Assembly: GCA_020723105.1 (NCBI GenBank)
Contig: DYJL01000001.1
Span: 1-64,000 of the forward strand
From: Nitrospira japonica
Lineage (GTDB): Bacteria; Nitrospirota; Thermodesulfovibrionia; UBA6902
Direction: 5' to 3'
Length of the DNA stretch: 64,000 nucleotides
Positions 44,468-52,165 of this stretch are shown in pieces. The position numbers and the translations under genes were made by a program. Position 1 is the stretch's first letter. Each line of letters starts with the position of its first letter. The notes under the pieces are model-generated. The model was given only the letters and a program-made list of their open reading frames with translations. It ran no database searches and was not told where the DNA came from.

Positions 44468-46549
44468 ATGCAATCTAATATATTATTCCCTATAAATGCC
44501 GAGAGTTTTACCTATTTCGTTCCAGAAGAACTTAAAGGAAAAATTAAGGTCGGTTCTCGGGTCCTTGCGCCTTTTAAGAAGGGAAGCAAGACAGGAATAG
44601 TGGTTGGAATAAGTGAAGATACAGACATGCTTGTTGGGGCTGGGGCAAGCCCTGCCCGAATTGATACAAATAAAAGGGCCGATGTAAAGGCTGCCACTAC
44701 AAAGAATGGCAAAGAAATCACCCTTAAATCTATTGAAGCCATCCTTGATGAGGAGTCTCTCATCCCTGACAATCTATTAAAACTCATTCAATGGGTAGGA
44801 CAGTATTATATGTCAACTACGGGGCTGGCTTTAAAAAATGCGGTGCCTTCCGGAATTTTTGAGGGCAAAAAAGGTGGAAAGGGCAGAATTGCTTACGATG
44901 ATACAGTTACACCTGTAAAAAATTATAATCTTACTTCAGAGCAGCAAAAAGCGCTCTCGGAAATTAATAAGACCCCGTCAGGCCCTTTTCTTCTCCATGG
45001 CGTTACAGGCAGTGGCAAAACTGAAGTTTATATCAGGGCTATTGAAGCGCTTGGCGATAAAGAGGCGATAGTTCTGGTCCCTGAGATTGCACTTGCCGCA
45101 CAGATTGTTGACAGGTTCCGCAGTCGTTTCCATGGTAAGGTAGCAATATTTCACAGCGGTCTTTCCACGGGAGAAAGAGTTTCACAATGGCTGAAAATAA
45201 AAAAAGGCGAGGTTAAAATAGTGCTTGGCGTCCGGAGCGCTGTCTTTGCTCCTTTTAAGAATCTTGGACTCATAATTGTGGATGAAGAACATGAGGCTTC
45301 GTATAAACAATTTGAAGGACTGAAATACAGCGCGAGAGATGTTGCGCTTGCACGGGCCAAGATTGAGGGGCTGAAAATAATCCTCGGCTCGGCTACACCG
45401 TCCATTGAAACTTATTATCATGCAAAAAAAGGAAATCTCACATATCTTGCACTGAGCAAAAGAATACAGCAGAAACCCATGCCGGAAGTTGAGATAATAG
45501 ATATGATAAAAGAGGAGAAAGAATCGCCGTCCTTTTCAAAAAAACTTCTGAAAGTTCTAAGGGAGAATCTTTCAGAAGAACATCAATCCCTCATCATGCT
45601 TAACAGGAGGGGATACTCACCGTTTCTTATGTGCACAGACTGCGGGTATACATATAAATGTCCGGCATGCAGCATTACCCTTACATACCATAAAGATACG
45701 AAGACGCTGAATTGCCATTACTGCAATTCACATCTTATGCCGCAAAATGTCTGCCCCAAATGTAACGGAATAAAACTGAAATACCTCGGCCACGGCACTC
45801 AAAGGGCTGAAGAGGAAATTCGTACCCTGATGCCAGAACTTTCCTTAAAGAGAATGGACCGGGACACAACCAGAAAAAAGCTTTCTCACTACAGGATTGT
45901 GAAAGATATGGAGGAAAAAAAGATTGACGTGCTGCTGGGCACACAAATGGTTGCCAAGGGGCATGATTTTCCGGAAGTAACGCTTGCTGCAATTGTTTCT
46001 ACAGATGTGGCATTGAATCTGCCGGACTTCAGATCGTCAGAAAGAACCTTCCAGTTACTGACTCAGCTTGCCGGCAGGGCAGGGCGTGGCGATGTAACAG
46101 GAAAAGTATACATGCAGACTTATGAGGCGCACCATTATGTTTTTGATTATGTACGCAATTATGATTACACTGGTTTTTATAACAAGGAAATAGAATTGAG
46201 AAAAGATCTGGCTTATCCGCCTTTCAGTAAGCTTATCAGAATTGTTCTGAATTTCAGAAACAAGGAGAAGGGGATAAATACTATGAAAGAGGTTTCTCTC
46301 AGAATAAAAAATACCATCCAACACCAGAATTCAAAGTTCAGAATTCAAAGTTCAAAACTCGAATTTGAAATTCTTGGCCCTTCGCCTGCGCCTATTGAAA
46401 AAATCAGAAATTTCTGGAGGTGGCATCTAATCTTAAAAGGCAGGAATTCAAAATCTCTCAGGCAGGCGGCATTTAAAATTCTGGAAATAATTAACGGTCT
46501 TAAGGATATAAAAATTGATGTGGATGTAGATCCGATTAATCTGCTTTAA
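44468..46549 (+). CDS. priA: Primosomal replication-restart helicase PriA
   Basis: 693-aa superfamily-2 helicase for replication restart. The N-terminal 3'BD domain is followed by the Walker A motif HGVTGSGKTE near residue 177, the DEEH box near 271, GSATPSIE, and a zinc-binding insertion with CTDCGYTYKCPACS and CHYCNSH...CPKC (about 389-434). The helicase motifs GTQMVAKGHDFP and QLAGRAGRG follow. The start could be ATG 44468 or TTG 44441; no strong ribosome site helps. A heptad array (46327-46375) adds Q/S/K-rich residues in the C-terminal domain. A possible GC-rich palindromic insertion is at about 44634-44657. Confidence 0.93.
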   Translation: MQSNILFPINAESFTYFVPEELKGKIKVGSRVLAPFKKGSKTGIVVGISEDTDMLVGAGASPARIDTNKRADVKAATTKNGKEITLKSIEAILDEESLIPDNLLKLIQWVGQYYMSTTGLALKNAVPSGIFEGKKGGKGRIAYDDTVTPVKNYNLTSEQQKALSEINKTPSGPFLLHGVTGSGKTEVYIRAIEALGDKEAIVLVPEIALAAQIVDRFRSRFHGKVAIFHSGLSTGERVSQWLKIKKGEVKIVLGVRSAVFAPFKNLGLIIVDEEHEASYKQFEGLKYSARDVALARAKIEGLKIILGSATPSIETYYHAKKGNLTYLALSKRIQQKPMPEVEIIDMIKEEKESPSFSKKLLKVLRENLSEEHQSLIMLNRRGYSPFLMCTDCGYTYKCPACSITLTYHKDTKTLNCHYCNSHLMPQNVCPKCNGIKLKYLGHGTQRAEEEIRTLMPELSLKRMDRDTTRKKLSHYRIVKDMEEKKIDVLLGTQMVAKGHDFPEVTLAAIVSTDVALNLPDFRSSERTFQLLTQLAGRAGRGDVTGKVYMQTYEAHHYVFDYVRNYDYTGFYNKEIELRKDLAYPPFSKLIRIVLNFRNKEKGINTMKEVSLRIKNTIQHQNSKFRIQSSKLEFEILGPSPAPIEKIRNFWRWHLILKGRNSKSLRQAAFKILEIINGLKDIKIDVDVDPINLL
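46327..46375 (+). repeat. AT-rich heptad array in frame in priA
   Basis: Seven contiguous 7-bp units: GAATTCA, AAGTTCA, GAATTCA, AAGTTCA, AAACTCG, AATTTGA, AATTCTT. The first four form two perfect 14-bp copies. They encode a stretch (HQNSKFRIQSSKL) before the conserved ILGPSPAPIEK. Confidence 0.88.
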
Positions 46550-46643
46550 ACTCCACTTTATCTATGGAGTTAGTATATAATAACCCGAAACTCAAATTAT
46601 CAATCAGTAACGTATAAGAATAAATACTGCATGTTTACTGCCT

Positions 46644-46671
46644 GCTGTCAGCTGTAAGCTGTCGGCTTTAA
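46644..46671 (+). repeat. Heptad array immediately before tRNA-Leu
   Basis: Four units: GCTGTCA, GCTGTAA, GCTGTCG, GCTTTAA, ending 2 bp before the first base of the tRNA gene. Confidence 0.85.
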
Positions 46672-46673
46672 AT

Positions 46674-46759
46674 GCCGGAGTGGTGGAATGGCAGACGCGG
46701 TGGACTCAAAATCCACTGAGGGCAACCTCGTGGGGGTTCAAGTCCCCCCTCCGGCACCA
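46674..46759 (+). tRNA. tRNA-Leu (anticodon CAA), with encoded CCA
   Basis: 86-nt class-II tRNA. The acceptor arms are GCCGGAG/CTCCGGC with discriminator A and encoded CCA. The anticodon stem GTGGA/TCCAC encloses the loop CTCAAAA, giving CAA for UUG codons. A variable arm (GAGGGCAACCTC) and the T-arm GGGGGTTCAAGTCCCCC are present. Its 3' end abuts the integrase gene of the conjugative element and is the likely attachment site. Confidence 0.97.
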
Positions 46760-46767
46760 TTTTCTTT

Positions 46768-47895
46768 TCAATGAGTTACATTCCTCAGACATGTCACCTC
46801 TCTCTCCTCAAAATCAGCGACTGTGCCCAAATTGTGCCCGAAATGTGCCTGTACCCTCTGGATTTTTTCTTCTGATTCTTCATGGAGCCTGAATACCTTT
46901 TCGGATGCCTTTTTCAGATCTGTTTCATTGACAATGTTATATCTGTCAAATACTGCTCTTGTCTTATGACCTGAAATTTTCATGGCAACCCTTTCAGGTA
47001 CGCCGGCTCTTATCATGTTTCTTACTGCGGTTCTTCTGAGGTCATGGAAAAGTTTACCTGAAAGACCGATCTCCCTGCAGGCAGACTCCCATGCGGACCT
47101 GAAATCCTTGATGGATTCTCCGTTTCTAAAACAGACATAAGGACACTGAAGATACGATTTATCCCTGAGGGTTTTTCGTTTGAATAGAGTGTCGTAAAGT
47201 TCGCCCGTAAGATAAATTATCCTCGGTTCGTTATTCTTGGTTGTGCCTGCTTCGAGAGTTATTTTCCTTTCAAAGATATTTACCTGTTTCCATGTTAGCG
47301 ACAGAATTTCTTCTTTCCTCATTCCTGTGTAATAGCCGATAATGAAAACAGGCTTAAGATAATCAGGTAAGATATCTCTAAGCTTCAGGTACTCCGCATG
47401 TTCAAAGTAACCTGTCCTGATATTGTTCTCTTTTAGCTTGGGTATGTACGGAATCTGAATTACCTTCGGCGGGGTCTGTCTTGCTCCTAAAGTGAACATT
47501 CTTTGTAATGCGGAAAGTTCACGATTGATCGTTCCGTTACGTGCTTTCTGTTCCTGTCTTTCCACGATGTACCGCTGAATCAGATCCGAAGTGATGTTAG
47601 CAACTTTCATGTTCGAGAAAAATGAGCGCAAGTGATTCAAACTGTGCTCGACTCTCTTAAGAGATTTTCTGCCGTTAAGTTTGTAATCTGTAAGCAAATC
47701 TTTTTCAAGTTCTTCAAACATGACTCTGCCGGATTTGAGACCTGGAAATTTATTTTCCACAATTTGACCTTCTCTTAATTTCAGTAATCTCTTGGCATCA
47801 CTTTCTTTTGTCGAATTTGTGCTTTCACGGTACGATTTTCCATTACGGTAATACTTAATCCAAAATACCTGGCCTCGCTTGTAGAGCATTCCCAT
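46768..47895 (-). CDS. int: Tyrosine recombinase/integrase
   Basis: 375-aa phage-type integrase. The N-terminal arm-type region ([20 protein letters not shown]) is followed by a SAM-like core-binding domain (about 60-160). The catalytic domain has Arg in TGMRKEE (about residue 188), HDLRR (about 285), [14 protein letters not shown] with the nucleophile Tyr (about 316), and the connecting Lys in TLEAGTTKN. The gene ends 8 bp from the tRNA-Leu 3' end, as is typical of elements integrated in tRNA genes. GGAGG stands before the start; the stop codon of the XRE gene lies just upstream, so the two are co-transcribed. Confidence 0.93.
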   Translation of the reverse strand: MGMLYKRGQVFWIKYYRNGKSYRESTNSTKESDAKRLLKLREGQIVENKFPGLKSGRVMFEELEKDLLTDYKLNGRKSLKRVEHSLNHLRSFFSNMKVANITSDLIQRYIVERQEQKARNGTINRELSALQRMFTLGARQTPPKVIQIPYIPKLKENNIRTGYFEHAEYLKLRDILPDYLKPVFIIGYYTGMRKEEILSLTWKQVNIFERKITLEAGTTKNNEPRIIYLTGELYDTLFKRKTLRDKSYLQCPYVCFRNGESIKDFRSAWESACREIGLSGKLFHDLRRTAVRNMIRAGVPERVAMKISGHKTRAVFDRYNIVNETDLKKASEKVFRLHEESEEKIQRVQAHFGHNLGTVADFEEREVTCLRNVTH

Positions 47896-48120
47896 TTATT
47901 TTTCACCTCCTTCCTTTTTTGATTGTTTTTTACTCCGAGATTTTTTCTCACCCCCTTCCAATTCCAATGCTCTCAGGGCAAGAGATAGGAATGACGGAAC
48001 TTCTCTGGAACCTCTTTCCCATCTGCTAACGGTCATGGTGGCAACACCCAAAGCACTTGCAAGCTGACTTTGGCTATAAGTGTTTTTTTCTCTCCACCGT
48101 TTGAGTGCATCAGGTGTCAT
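47896..48120 (-). CDS. XRE-family HTH regulator of the element
   Basis: 74-aa protein with a Cro/C1-type HTH (TPDALKRWREKNTYSQSQLA, then VATMTVSRWERGSREVP) and a Lys-rich tail. It directly precedes the integrase gene. The ATG at 48120 is only 5 bp downstream of a strong -10 box (48126-48131), so the transcript should be leaderless, as for the cI repressor of phage lambda. It likely controls integration or excision. Confidence 0.85.
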   Translation of the reverse strand: MTPDALKRWREKNTYSQSQLASALGVATMTVSRWERGSREVPSFLSLALRALELEGGEKKSRSKKQSKKEGGEK

Positions 48121-48125
48121 GGCCA

Positions 48126-48154
48126 ACTATAAACCAATGGCATATAAATGTCAA
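48126..48154 (-). promoter_or_regulatory. Promoter of the XRE-integrase operon, leaderless
   Basis: On the minus strand TTGACA (48149-48154), exactly 17 bp, TATAGT (48126-48131); the start codon at 48120 begins 6 bp after the -10 box. Confidence 0.75.
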
Positions 48155-48164
48155 GATGCTCTCT

Positions 48165-48359
48165 TTAAAAGGTGAATTGAGTTTTATTTTTTTCGATCCA
48201 CGAATCCATATCCTTTATATCGAGGAGTATCCGTCTGCCATCTTTGATGTACGGCATTTTCCCAGCCCATAACATTTCTCTTAAAGCCCATACGCTCCGG
48301 CCCAAATAAACGGAAGCCTCATTTATGTTATAAAGGCGCTTCTCAGATTTTATACGCAT
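48165..48359 (-). CDS. Excisionase/AlpA-like MerR-type HTH protein
   Basis: 64-aa winged-helix DNA-binding protein: YNINEASVYLGRSVWALREMLWAG, then PYIKDGRRILLDIKDMDSWIEKN, the HTH_17 pattern of excisionases. Located upstream of the XRE-integrase operon on the same strand, it is the likely recombination directionality factor. The region 48360-48638 beyond it is AT-rich, with one palindrome-like pair GCTACC/GGTAGC at about 48528-48571, and no gene. Confidence 0.8.
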   Translation of the reverse strand: MRIKSEKRLYNINEASVYLGRSVWALREMLWAGKMPYIKDGRRILLDIKDMDSWIEKNKTQFTF

Positions 48360-48638
48360 TAGGGGGCCGTTACTGTATCTTGAAACATCATGATATTTCT
48401 GGTTTATAGATGCTGTGTTATGTAATGAATTTTAAATTTGTTCAAATAGCTTCTGAAGTCAGTTCTTCACCTCTGTATCGTATATTACTCCATAGTAAAC
48501 AAACTCGGATAATCTCCTAAAACCTGCTACCACTTGATTTATTGATATTAAATACCGATAAAAGGGTAGCAACGATTTCGGGACATGTTTCATTCATGTA
48601 GGAAAATCGATTTGCAGTAACATTATTGCAGTTTAATT

Positions 48639-49664
48639 ATGGACAGGAAGCACAAAATACTTATCATCGATGACGATTTCACGATTCGGCAGTCGTTATT
48701 ATTTATTTTGAAAGATAAGTATTATATCTTCTGTGAAAAAGGGGCTCTTCAGGGCATAAACTGTCTGGCTCAAAATAAAGTAGACGTGATAATAATGGAC
48801 ATAAGAATGCCGGAAATGAACGGCATAACTGCATTAAAACAAATCAAATCAATGTATCCGGGGGTTGAAGTAATAATTATGACTGCCTATGCGAACATTG
48901 AGACCGTTCAGGAATCAATTCGATACGGCGCTTCTGATTATCTGGTTAAGCCTTTTGATGTTCGTGACGTTCATGCTATCGTCGAGAGTGCCCTCCAAAA
49001 AAGAGAAATAAGATTGGGCCTCCTGTCAGAAAAAAATAAGCTTTTTGAAGCAAATCTGTATCTTGAGGAAATTCTAAGAACAGCCAAGCAGGAAATATTT
49101 AAAACTGTTGAAAGCAACATCGTAACATTATTAAAGACTGTTGCAGCAAAAGACGGATATACGTGGCAACACTCAGGGAGGGTCAGAGAATTAGCCGGGA
49201 AGATTGCGGAAACATTAAAACTGAATTTTGATGAGATACTGTGGCTTAAATTTGCCGCGGCTGTGCATGATATCGGGAAAATCAGAATTGACGGAAATCT
49301 TTTGATAAAAAATGGACAACTTACTCCGGAAGAATACAAAAATATAAAAACACACGCTGAAATAGGGGCCGATCTCATAAAGGATACCGGATTTATGAAT
49401 GATATTGTTCCGTCAATAAAGCATCATCACGAACATTATGACGGAACAGGATATCCGGGCAGCATCAAAGGCGAGGGGATTCCTTATCAATCGAGAATTA
49501 TTTCAGTAGCTGAAGCGATAGATTCTATGGCGCACTCGCCATTTAGGAAAAAAATATTAAACCGGGATCAAATCAAAAGAGAACTTGAGGATTGCGCCGG
49601 CACACAGTTTGACCCGAAAATAATAAAGAGCGTACTTTCGTCAAACCAGATCTGGCATAACTAA
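48639..49664 (+). CDS. Response regulator with HD-GYP c-di-GMP phosphodiesterase domain
   Basis: 341-aa two-domain protein. The receiver domain (1-125) has the acidic pocket (IIDDD) and phospho-acceptor Asp54 in VIIMDIRMPEMNG. The HD-GYP domain has VHDIGKIRI near residue 210 and HHEHYDGTGYPG near 262, the residues that hydrolyse c-di-GMP in RpfG-type enzymes. A short helical linker joins them. No histidine kinase is adjacent. It runs tail to tail with the following gene, overlapping its stop by 4 bp. It is unusual cargo at the edge of an ICE, between integrase and conjugation genes. Confidence 0.9.
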   Translation: MDRKHKILIIDDDFTIRQSLLFILKDKYYIFCEKGALQGINCLAQNKVDVIIMDIRMPEMNGITALKQIKSMYPGVEVIIMTAYANIETVQESIRYGASDYLVKPFDVRDVHAIVESALQKREIRLGLLSEKNKLFEANLYLEEILRTAKQEIFKTVESNIVTLLKTVAAKDGYTWQHSGRVRELAGKIAETLKLNFDEILWLKFAAAVHDIGKIRIDGNLLIKNGQLTPEEYKNIKTHAEIGADLIKDTGFMNDIVPSIKHHHEHYDGTGYPGSIKGEGIPYQSRIISVAEAIDSMAHSPFRKKILNRDQIKRELEDCAGTQFDPKIIKSVLSSNQIWHN

Positions 49665-50098
49665 TCTTTTTTCTTCAGGATACTTATCTCATCAAAACAA
49701 TCAACTTCTGTTGTAAGACAAAGTGTTTCGAGGAAATTCGTTATGAGCATGGCCGTGTTTGGATGGCGGTTGCTAATTTTATTACAGACAGAAAGAAATG
49801 CTTTTTCTTTTTCATTCAGGATAACGCCCTTATGGTCCCCTATAAGGTTAACAAAATCTTTGTATCCGTATTGAACCAGGAGATCCTTTATCTCGTTAGG
49901 AGTAAAACCCATAGCTTCAGCGATCTTTATGAAAAGAGGTTCTACAATTTTCTTTTCCTGAAGAATCAGATGATGCAGAGTTGTCCTAGATGTAACTTCG
50001 CTTACCCTTGAATGATTGATAAAATCTTCAATCGTGTCCCATCCTTTAGCATGCATTTTCCTTGTCAGGGGATTATTGGGATATGCAACCTTTCTCAT
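49661..50098 (-). CDS. Putative XRE-like repressor of the element
   Basis: 145-aa protein. Residues 20-75 (WDTIEDFINHSRVSEVTSRT ... IAEAMGFTPNEIKDLLVQYGY) have the helix pattern of an XRE/lambda-repressor HTH. The C-terminal half is helical and unfamiliar. It is divergent from the gene at 50225, across a palindromic operator (50117-50135), which suits an autoregulated repressor. No database family is recognised with certainty. Confidence 0.55.
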   Translation of the reverse strand: MRKVAYPNNPLTRKMHAKGWDTIEDFINHSRVSEVTSRTTLHHLILQEKKIVEPLFIKIAEAMGFTPNEIKDLLVQYGYKDFVNLIGDHKGVILNEKEKAFLSVCNKISNRHPNTAMLITNFLETLCLTTEVDCFDEISILKKKD

Positions 50099-50104
50099 GA
50101 TAAT

Positions 50105-50151
50105 AGTATAATGTTATTTGATTTAATAAATCAAATTAATTATTTATCAAA
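50105..50151. promoter_or_regulatory. Divergent operator with TTTGAT/ATCAAA palindrome
   Basis: A perfect 19-bp palindrome TTTGATTTA-A-TAAATCAAA (50117-50135) and a further half-site ATCAAA (50146-50151). On the minus strand TTGATT, 18 bp, TATACT (-10 at 50105-50110) forms a promoter for the repressor gene, and the palindrome covers its spacer. Confidence 0.7.
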
Positions 50152-50161
50152 TTAAACAAAC

Positions 50162-50190
50162 TTGACAAACAATAAAAAAAGTTGTAAAGT
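50162..50190 (+). promoter_or_regulatory. Strong promoter of the 50225 gene
   Basis: TTGACA (50162-50167), 17-bp spacer, TAAAGT (50185-50190). The open frame that begins with TTG at 50162 cannot start there because it is the -35 box. Confidence 0.65.
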
Positions 50191-50224
50191 TAAATATCAA
50201 TATTTCCCCTTTTACGCTTGTTGT

Positions 50225-50491
50225 ATGTTTAATGAATTTACACTTATAACGGCCTGTGTTAACTGTAAAAGCTGTGAGCAGGTGCCGCGATGTCCTTTAA
50301 GAGTGCCGCTTAACACAATAAATCCAAGACGATTCACCCCGAAGCCAAAGATTGATTTAAGATTTTGTCGCTCGAGGCAAAAAGATACCAGAGAGGATGA
50401 CATACAGGATGACATGCAGGATTTCCCCAGCCTTTTATCTGGAATAAAAGAAATGCAAAGTATATTAACGGAATTCATAGATTCTTCTTAG
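50225..50491 (+). CDS. Small Cys-cluster protein, unknown
   Basis: 88-aa protein. Near the N-terminus four cysteines are spaced C-x2-C-x2-C-x5-C (CVNCKSCEQVPRCPL), suggesting a small metal or Fe-S site. The rest is basic and then acidic (DTREDDIQDDMQD), with a helical end. It is transcribed from a strong promoter under the divergent palindromic operator, so it may be the first lytic-type or transfer-type gene of the element. The start at 50225 is the first ATG after the promoter; no good ribosome site is visible. Function unknown. Confidence 0.5.
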   Translation: MFNEFTLITACVNCKSCEQVPRCPLRVPLNTINPRRFTPKPKIDLRFCRSRQKDTREDDIQDDMQDFPSLLSGIKEMQSILTEFIDSS

Positions 50492-50521
50492 TAAATTTTT
50501 TTGTTTTTATTATCAAATAAG

Positions 50522-50542
50522 TTGATATACATATTATATCAA
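50522..50542. promoter_or_regulatory. Second TTGATAT/ATATCAA operator-like palindrome
   Basis: Inverted repeat TTGATAT-x7-ATATCAA in the 185-bp gap before the sigma-like gene. Its half-sites resemble those at 50117. The same gap has another inverted pair TACATAT/ATATGTA at about 50588-50612. Confidence 0.5.
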
Positions 50543-50676
50543 TTGTAATAACAGCTTTGCTAAGCATTAAATCGAATTACAAACGAATACATATAACACA
50601 ACGAATATGTAATACATTAGAACATCACATCTACTGATGTATTACCCAAAAAATAATAAAACTTTGGAGGTTGCCC

Positions 50677-51381
50677 ATGAATAACGGGAACGGCAAAAAA
50701 ATTGACAAACATGGAAACGCGAAAGAGGACAACAGCAAACAGGTTGATGAGGCTTTGCTGGTCTGGCAGTCACTGCAAAAGCAGATTAAGTATCTTTGTG
50801 AAAAAATAATCCGCTTCAATTCTATTAATACAGTTGAGGATTATATGCACGAAGCTTTTCTTGCCTGTTATGACGCAGTATGCCGTTATGATTCTTATGT
50901 AACCAAAAAGAAAAAAGAGCATGCCGCAGATCAAAAGGCAATAGGATGGAGTAAAGAAGTTCTTTGTGATCCCGGCAGTAGCTCACCTGCGCCCTACCAT
51001 ATTACGCAAATCGATAATGCAACACAGATGATCAATAAAACAATCATGAAGATTGAGGTCTTTGCTTTCTGGTATATCCAAAAAAGATTTTTCAAGCTCG
51101 CGGATATGAAAGAGGTTGTATTCAATATTTTCACTGAGGATGGGGAGTATATTGAAACGCTCTCTAATAGTGAGTACCGGAAAAAGAAAAAAGTTCTTGA
51201 ATTAAGAAAATGCGTCATCAGTACATCGAATATATTTAAATCAATGGATAAGCCTGATAGTGATGAGGACGAAGACAGCATTCAGGAATTCGTTGATCTT
51301 ACATTCATGGGTTTTAATGAAGAAGTCCGGATGATGCTTGAAGAGGATATTTCGAGATTTAAACTGGGGGTGGCAATTTAG
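50677..51381 (+). CDS. Sigma-70 region-2-like protein (candidate half of a split sigma factor)
   Basis: 234-aa protein. The segment VEDYMHEAFLACYDAVCRYD matches the sigma region 2.1-2.2 pattern (D-D-x-x-Q-E-x-x-L-G-L-x-x-A-V-x-x-Y-D), and after an insert of about 50 residues VFAFWYIQKRFFK resembles region 2.3-2.4 (TYAYWWIRQ). No region 4 is found in this protein. The next gene, whose ATG follows directly after this TAG, carries a region-4-like HTH. TGGAGG 6 bp before the ATG at 50677 sets the start. Two-polypeptide sigma factors are known in Bacillus (SigO-RsoA). This is a motif-level match only. Confidence 0.5.
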   Translation: MNNGNGKKIDKHGNAKEDNSKQVDEALLVWQSLQKQIKYLCEKIIRFNSINTVEDYMHEAFLACYDAVCRYDSYVTKKKKEHAADQKAIGWSKEVLCDPGSSSPAPYHITQIDNATQMINKTIMKIEVFAFWYIQKRFFKLADMKEVVFNIFTEDGEYIETLSNSEYRKKKKVLELRKCVISTSNIFKSMDKPDSDEDEDSIQEFVDLTFMGFNEEVRMMLEEDISRFKLGVAI

Positions 51382-52008
51382 ATGTATCATCATATGAAAC
51401 CACTGGATAAGAAGGAAATAGACAAATTATTCAGGCAGATCAAAAAGGACCGTCCCGACCTGCATACCCTGGAAAAAAATGAAATGGCAAGTTTAAGCCA
51501 TATCGGTCATCTCTATGTATTGGACAATGTAACACTGAAAGAGCTTTCAGAGTTCTGGGGCATTAGTAAAAACGGCGTCAGGAAACGGCTAAAAGAAAAA
51601 GTAAAATCCAAATCATGGTTTTTCAAATTGGCGGATAAAAATGAAAATGCAATGATAAAACTCTGTCCCGGTGACGCATTTCCCGATATTGGTGAGTACG
51701 TTAATTTTCTTAAATGGCGCTCTATATGTAAAAAGGAAAAAAGTATCTCAATAGCGGAGGTGGCAAATGTTCTGGGAATATCTAAAAGAACGGTTTATCG
51801 CTATATAAAGAGCGGGGAGCTTCATGCTTGTGGAGCTGATGAGACTATGATAATGAGGTTTTCATTTAATGCATTTGTTCAAAAAATAATTTTGGAAACA
51901 GAAATCAAACTCATTTTAATGAAAAATTATATCCAGAAAAACCAGAGAGAATTCAACATACCTGAAGGCAGCTCAGGTTCATGCTTTTGTGACACTGTGA
52001 GACAATAG
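51382..52008 (+). CDS. Double-HTH protein (sigma region-4-like plus excisionase-like HTH)
   Basis: 208-aa protein. Residues about 40-75 (HLYVLDNVTLKELSEFWG ... ISKNGVRKRLKEKV) resemble sigma region 4 or a similar HTH (L-T-L-x-E-I-x-x-x-x-G-I-S). Residues about 115-145 (SISIAEVANVLGISKRTVYR, then SGELHACG) form a second HTH of the excisionase/HTH_17 type. It starts at the base after the previous stop codon, so synthesis is coupled. The last dozen codons overlap the first unit of the 43-bp repeat array at 51974. It may be a DNA-binding partner of the region-2-like protein. Confidence 0.55.
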   Translation: MYHHMKPLDKKEIDKLFRQIKKDRPDLHTLEKNEMASLSHIGHLYVLDNVTLKELSEFWGISKNGVRKRLKEKVKSKSWFFKLADKNENAMIKLCPGDAFPDIGEYVNFLKWRSICKKEKSISIAEVANVLGISKRTVYRYIKSGELHACGADETMIMRFSFNAFVQKIILETEIKLILMKNYIQKNQREFNIPEGSSGSCFCDTVRQ

Positions 52009-52102
52009 CGGGAACTCAGGTTCCCACTTTCGTGACACTGCGAGACGAAAGCAGGAACCCTGGTTCCTGCTATTGTGACACCGTGAGATAAAACTGGGAA
52101 CT
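51974..52102 (+). repeat. Three tandem 43-bp palindromic iterons before parB
   Basis: Units at 51974-52016, 52017-52059 and 52060-52102, exactly 43 bp each with no spacers. They share C-A/T-GGTTC, a central GTGACAC-x-G-x-GAGA and a 3' GGGAAC/GGAACC arm. Unit 2 folds into CTTTCGT/ACGAAAG plus GGTTCC/GGAACC. The junction of units 2 and 3 forms GCAGGAACC-CT-GGTTCCTGC. The left arm of unit 3 (CTATTGT) is complementary to the right arm of unit 1 (ACAATAG). Changes between units often preserve pairing. It is a candidate centromere, origin or operator. Confidence 0.9.
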
Positions 52103-52165
52103 GACAAAAAGTAATATCACGATAGAACCATTTCTATCCTATAGTATCAACGGAGGTAAGTAAGA

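Noticed and set aside
44634-44657. A further REP-type insertion in priA (GGGCTGGGG/CCCTGCCC).
   Set aside because: The palindrome is short and imperfect, so it is mentioned only as possible.
50162-50224. Start of the small Cys-cluster gene at TTG 50162.
   Set aside because: TTGACA there is the -35 box of a strong promoter with TAAAGT at 17 bp, so translation should begin downstream at 50225.
51974-52102. A small CRISPR array.
   Set aside because: The 43-bp units are contiguous with no spacers, they diverge internally, and no cas genes are near.
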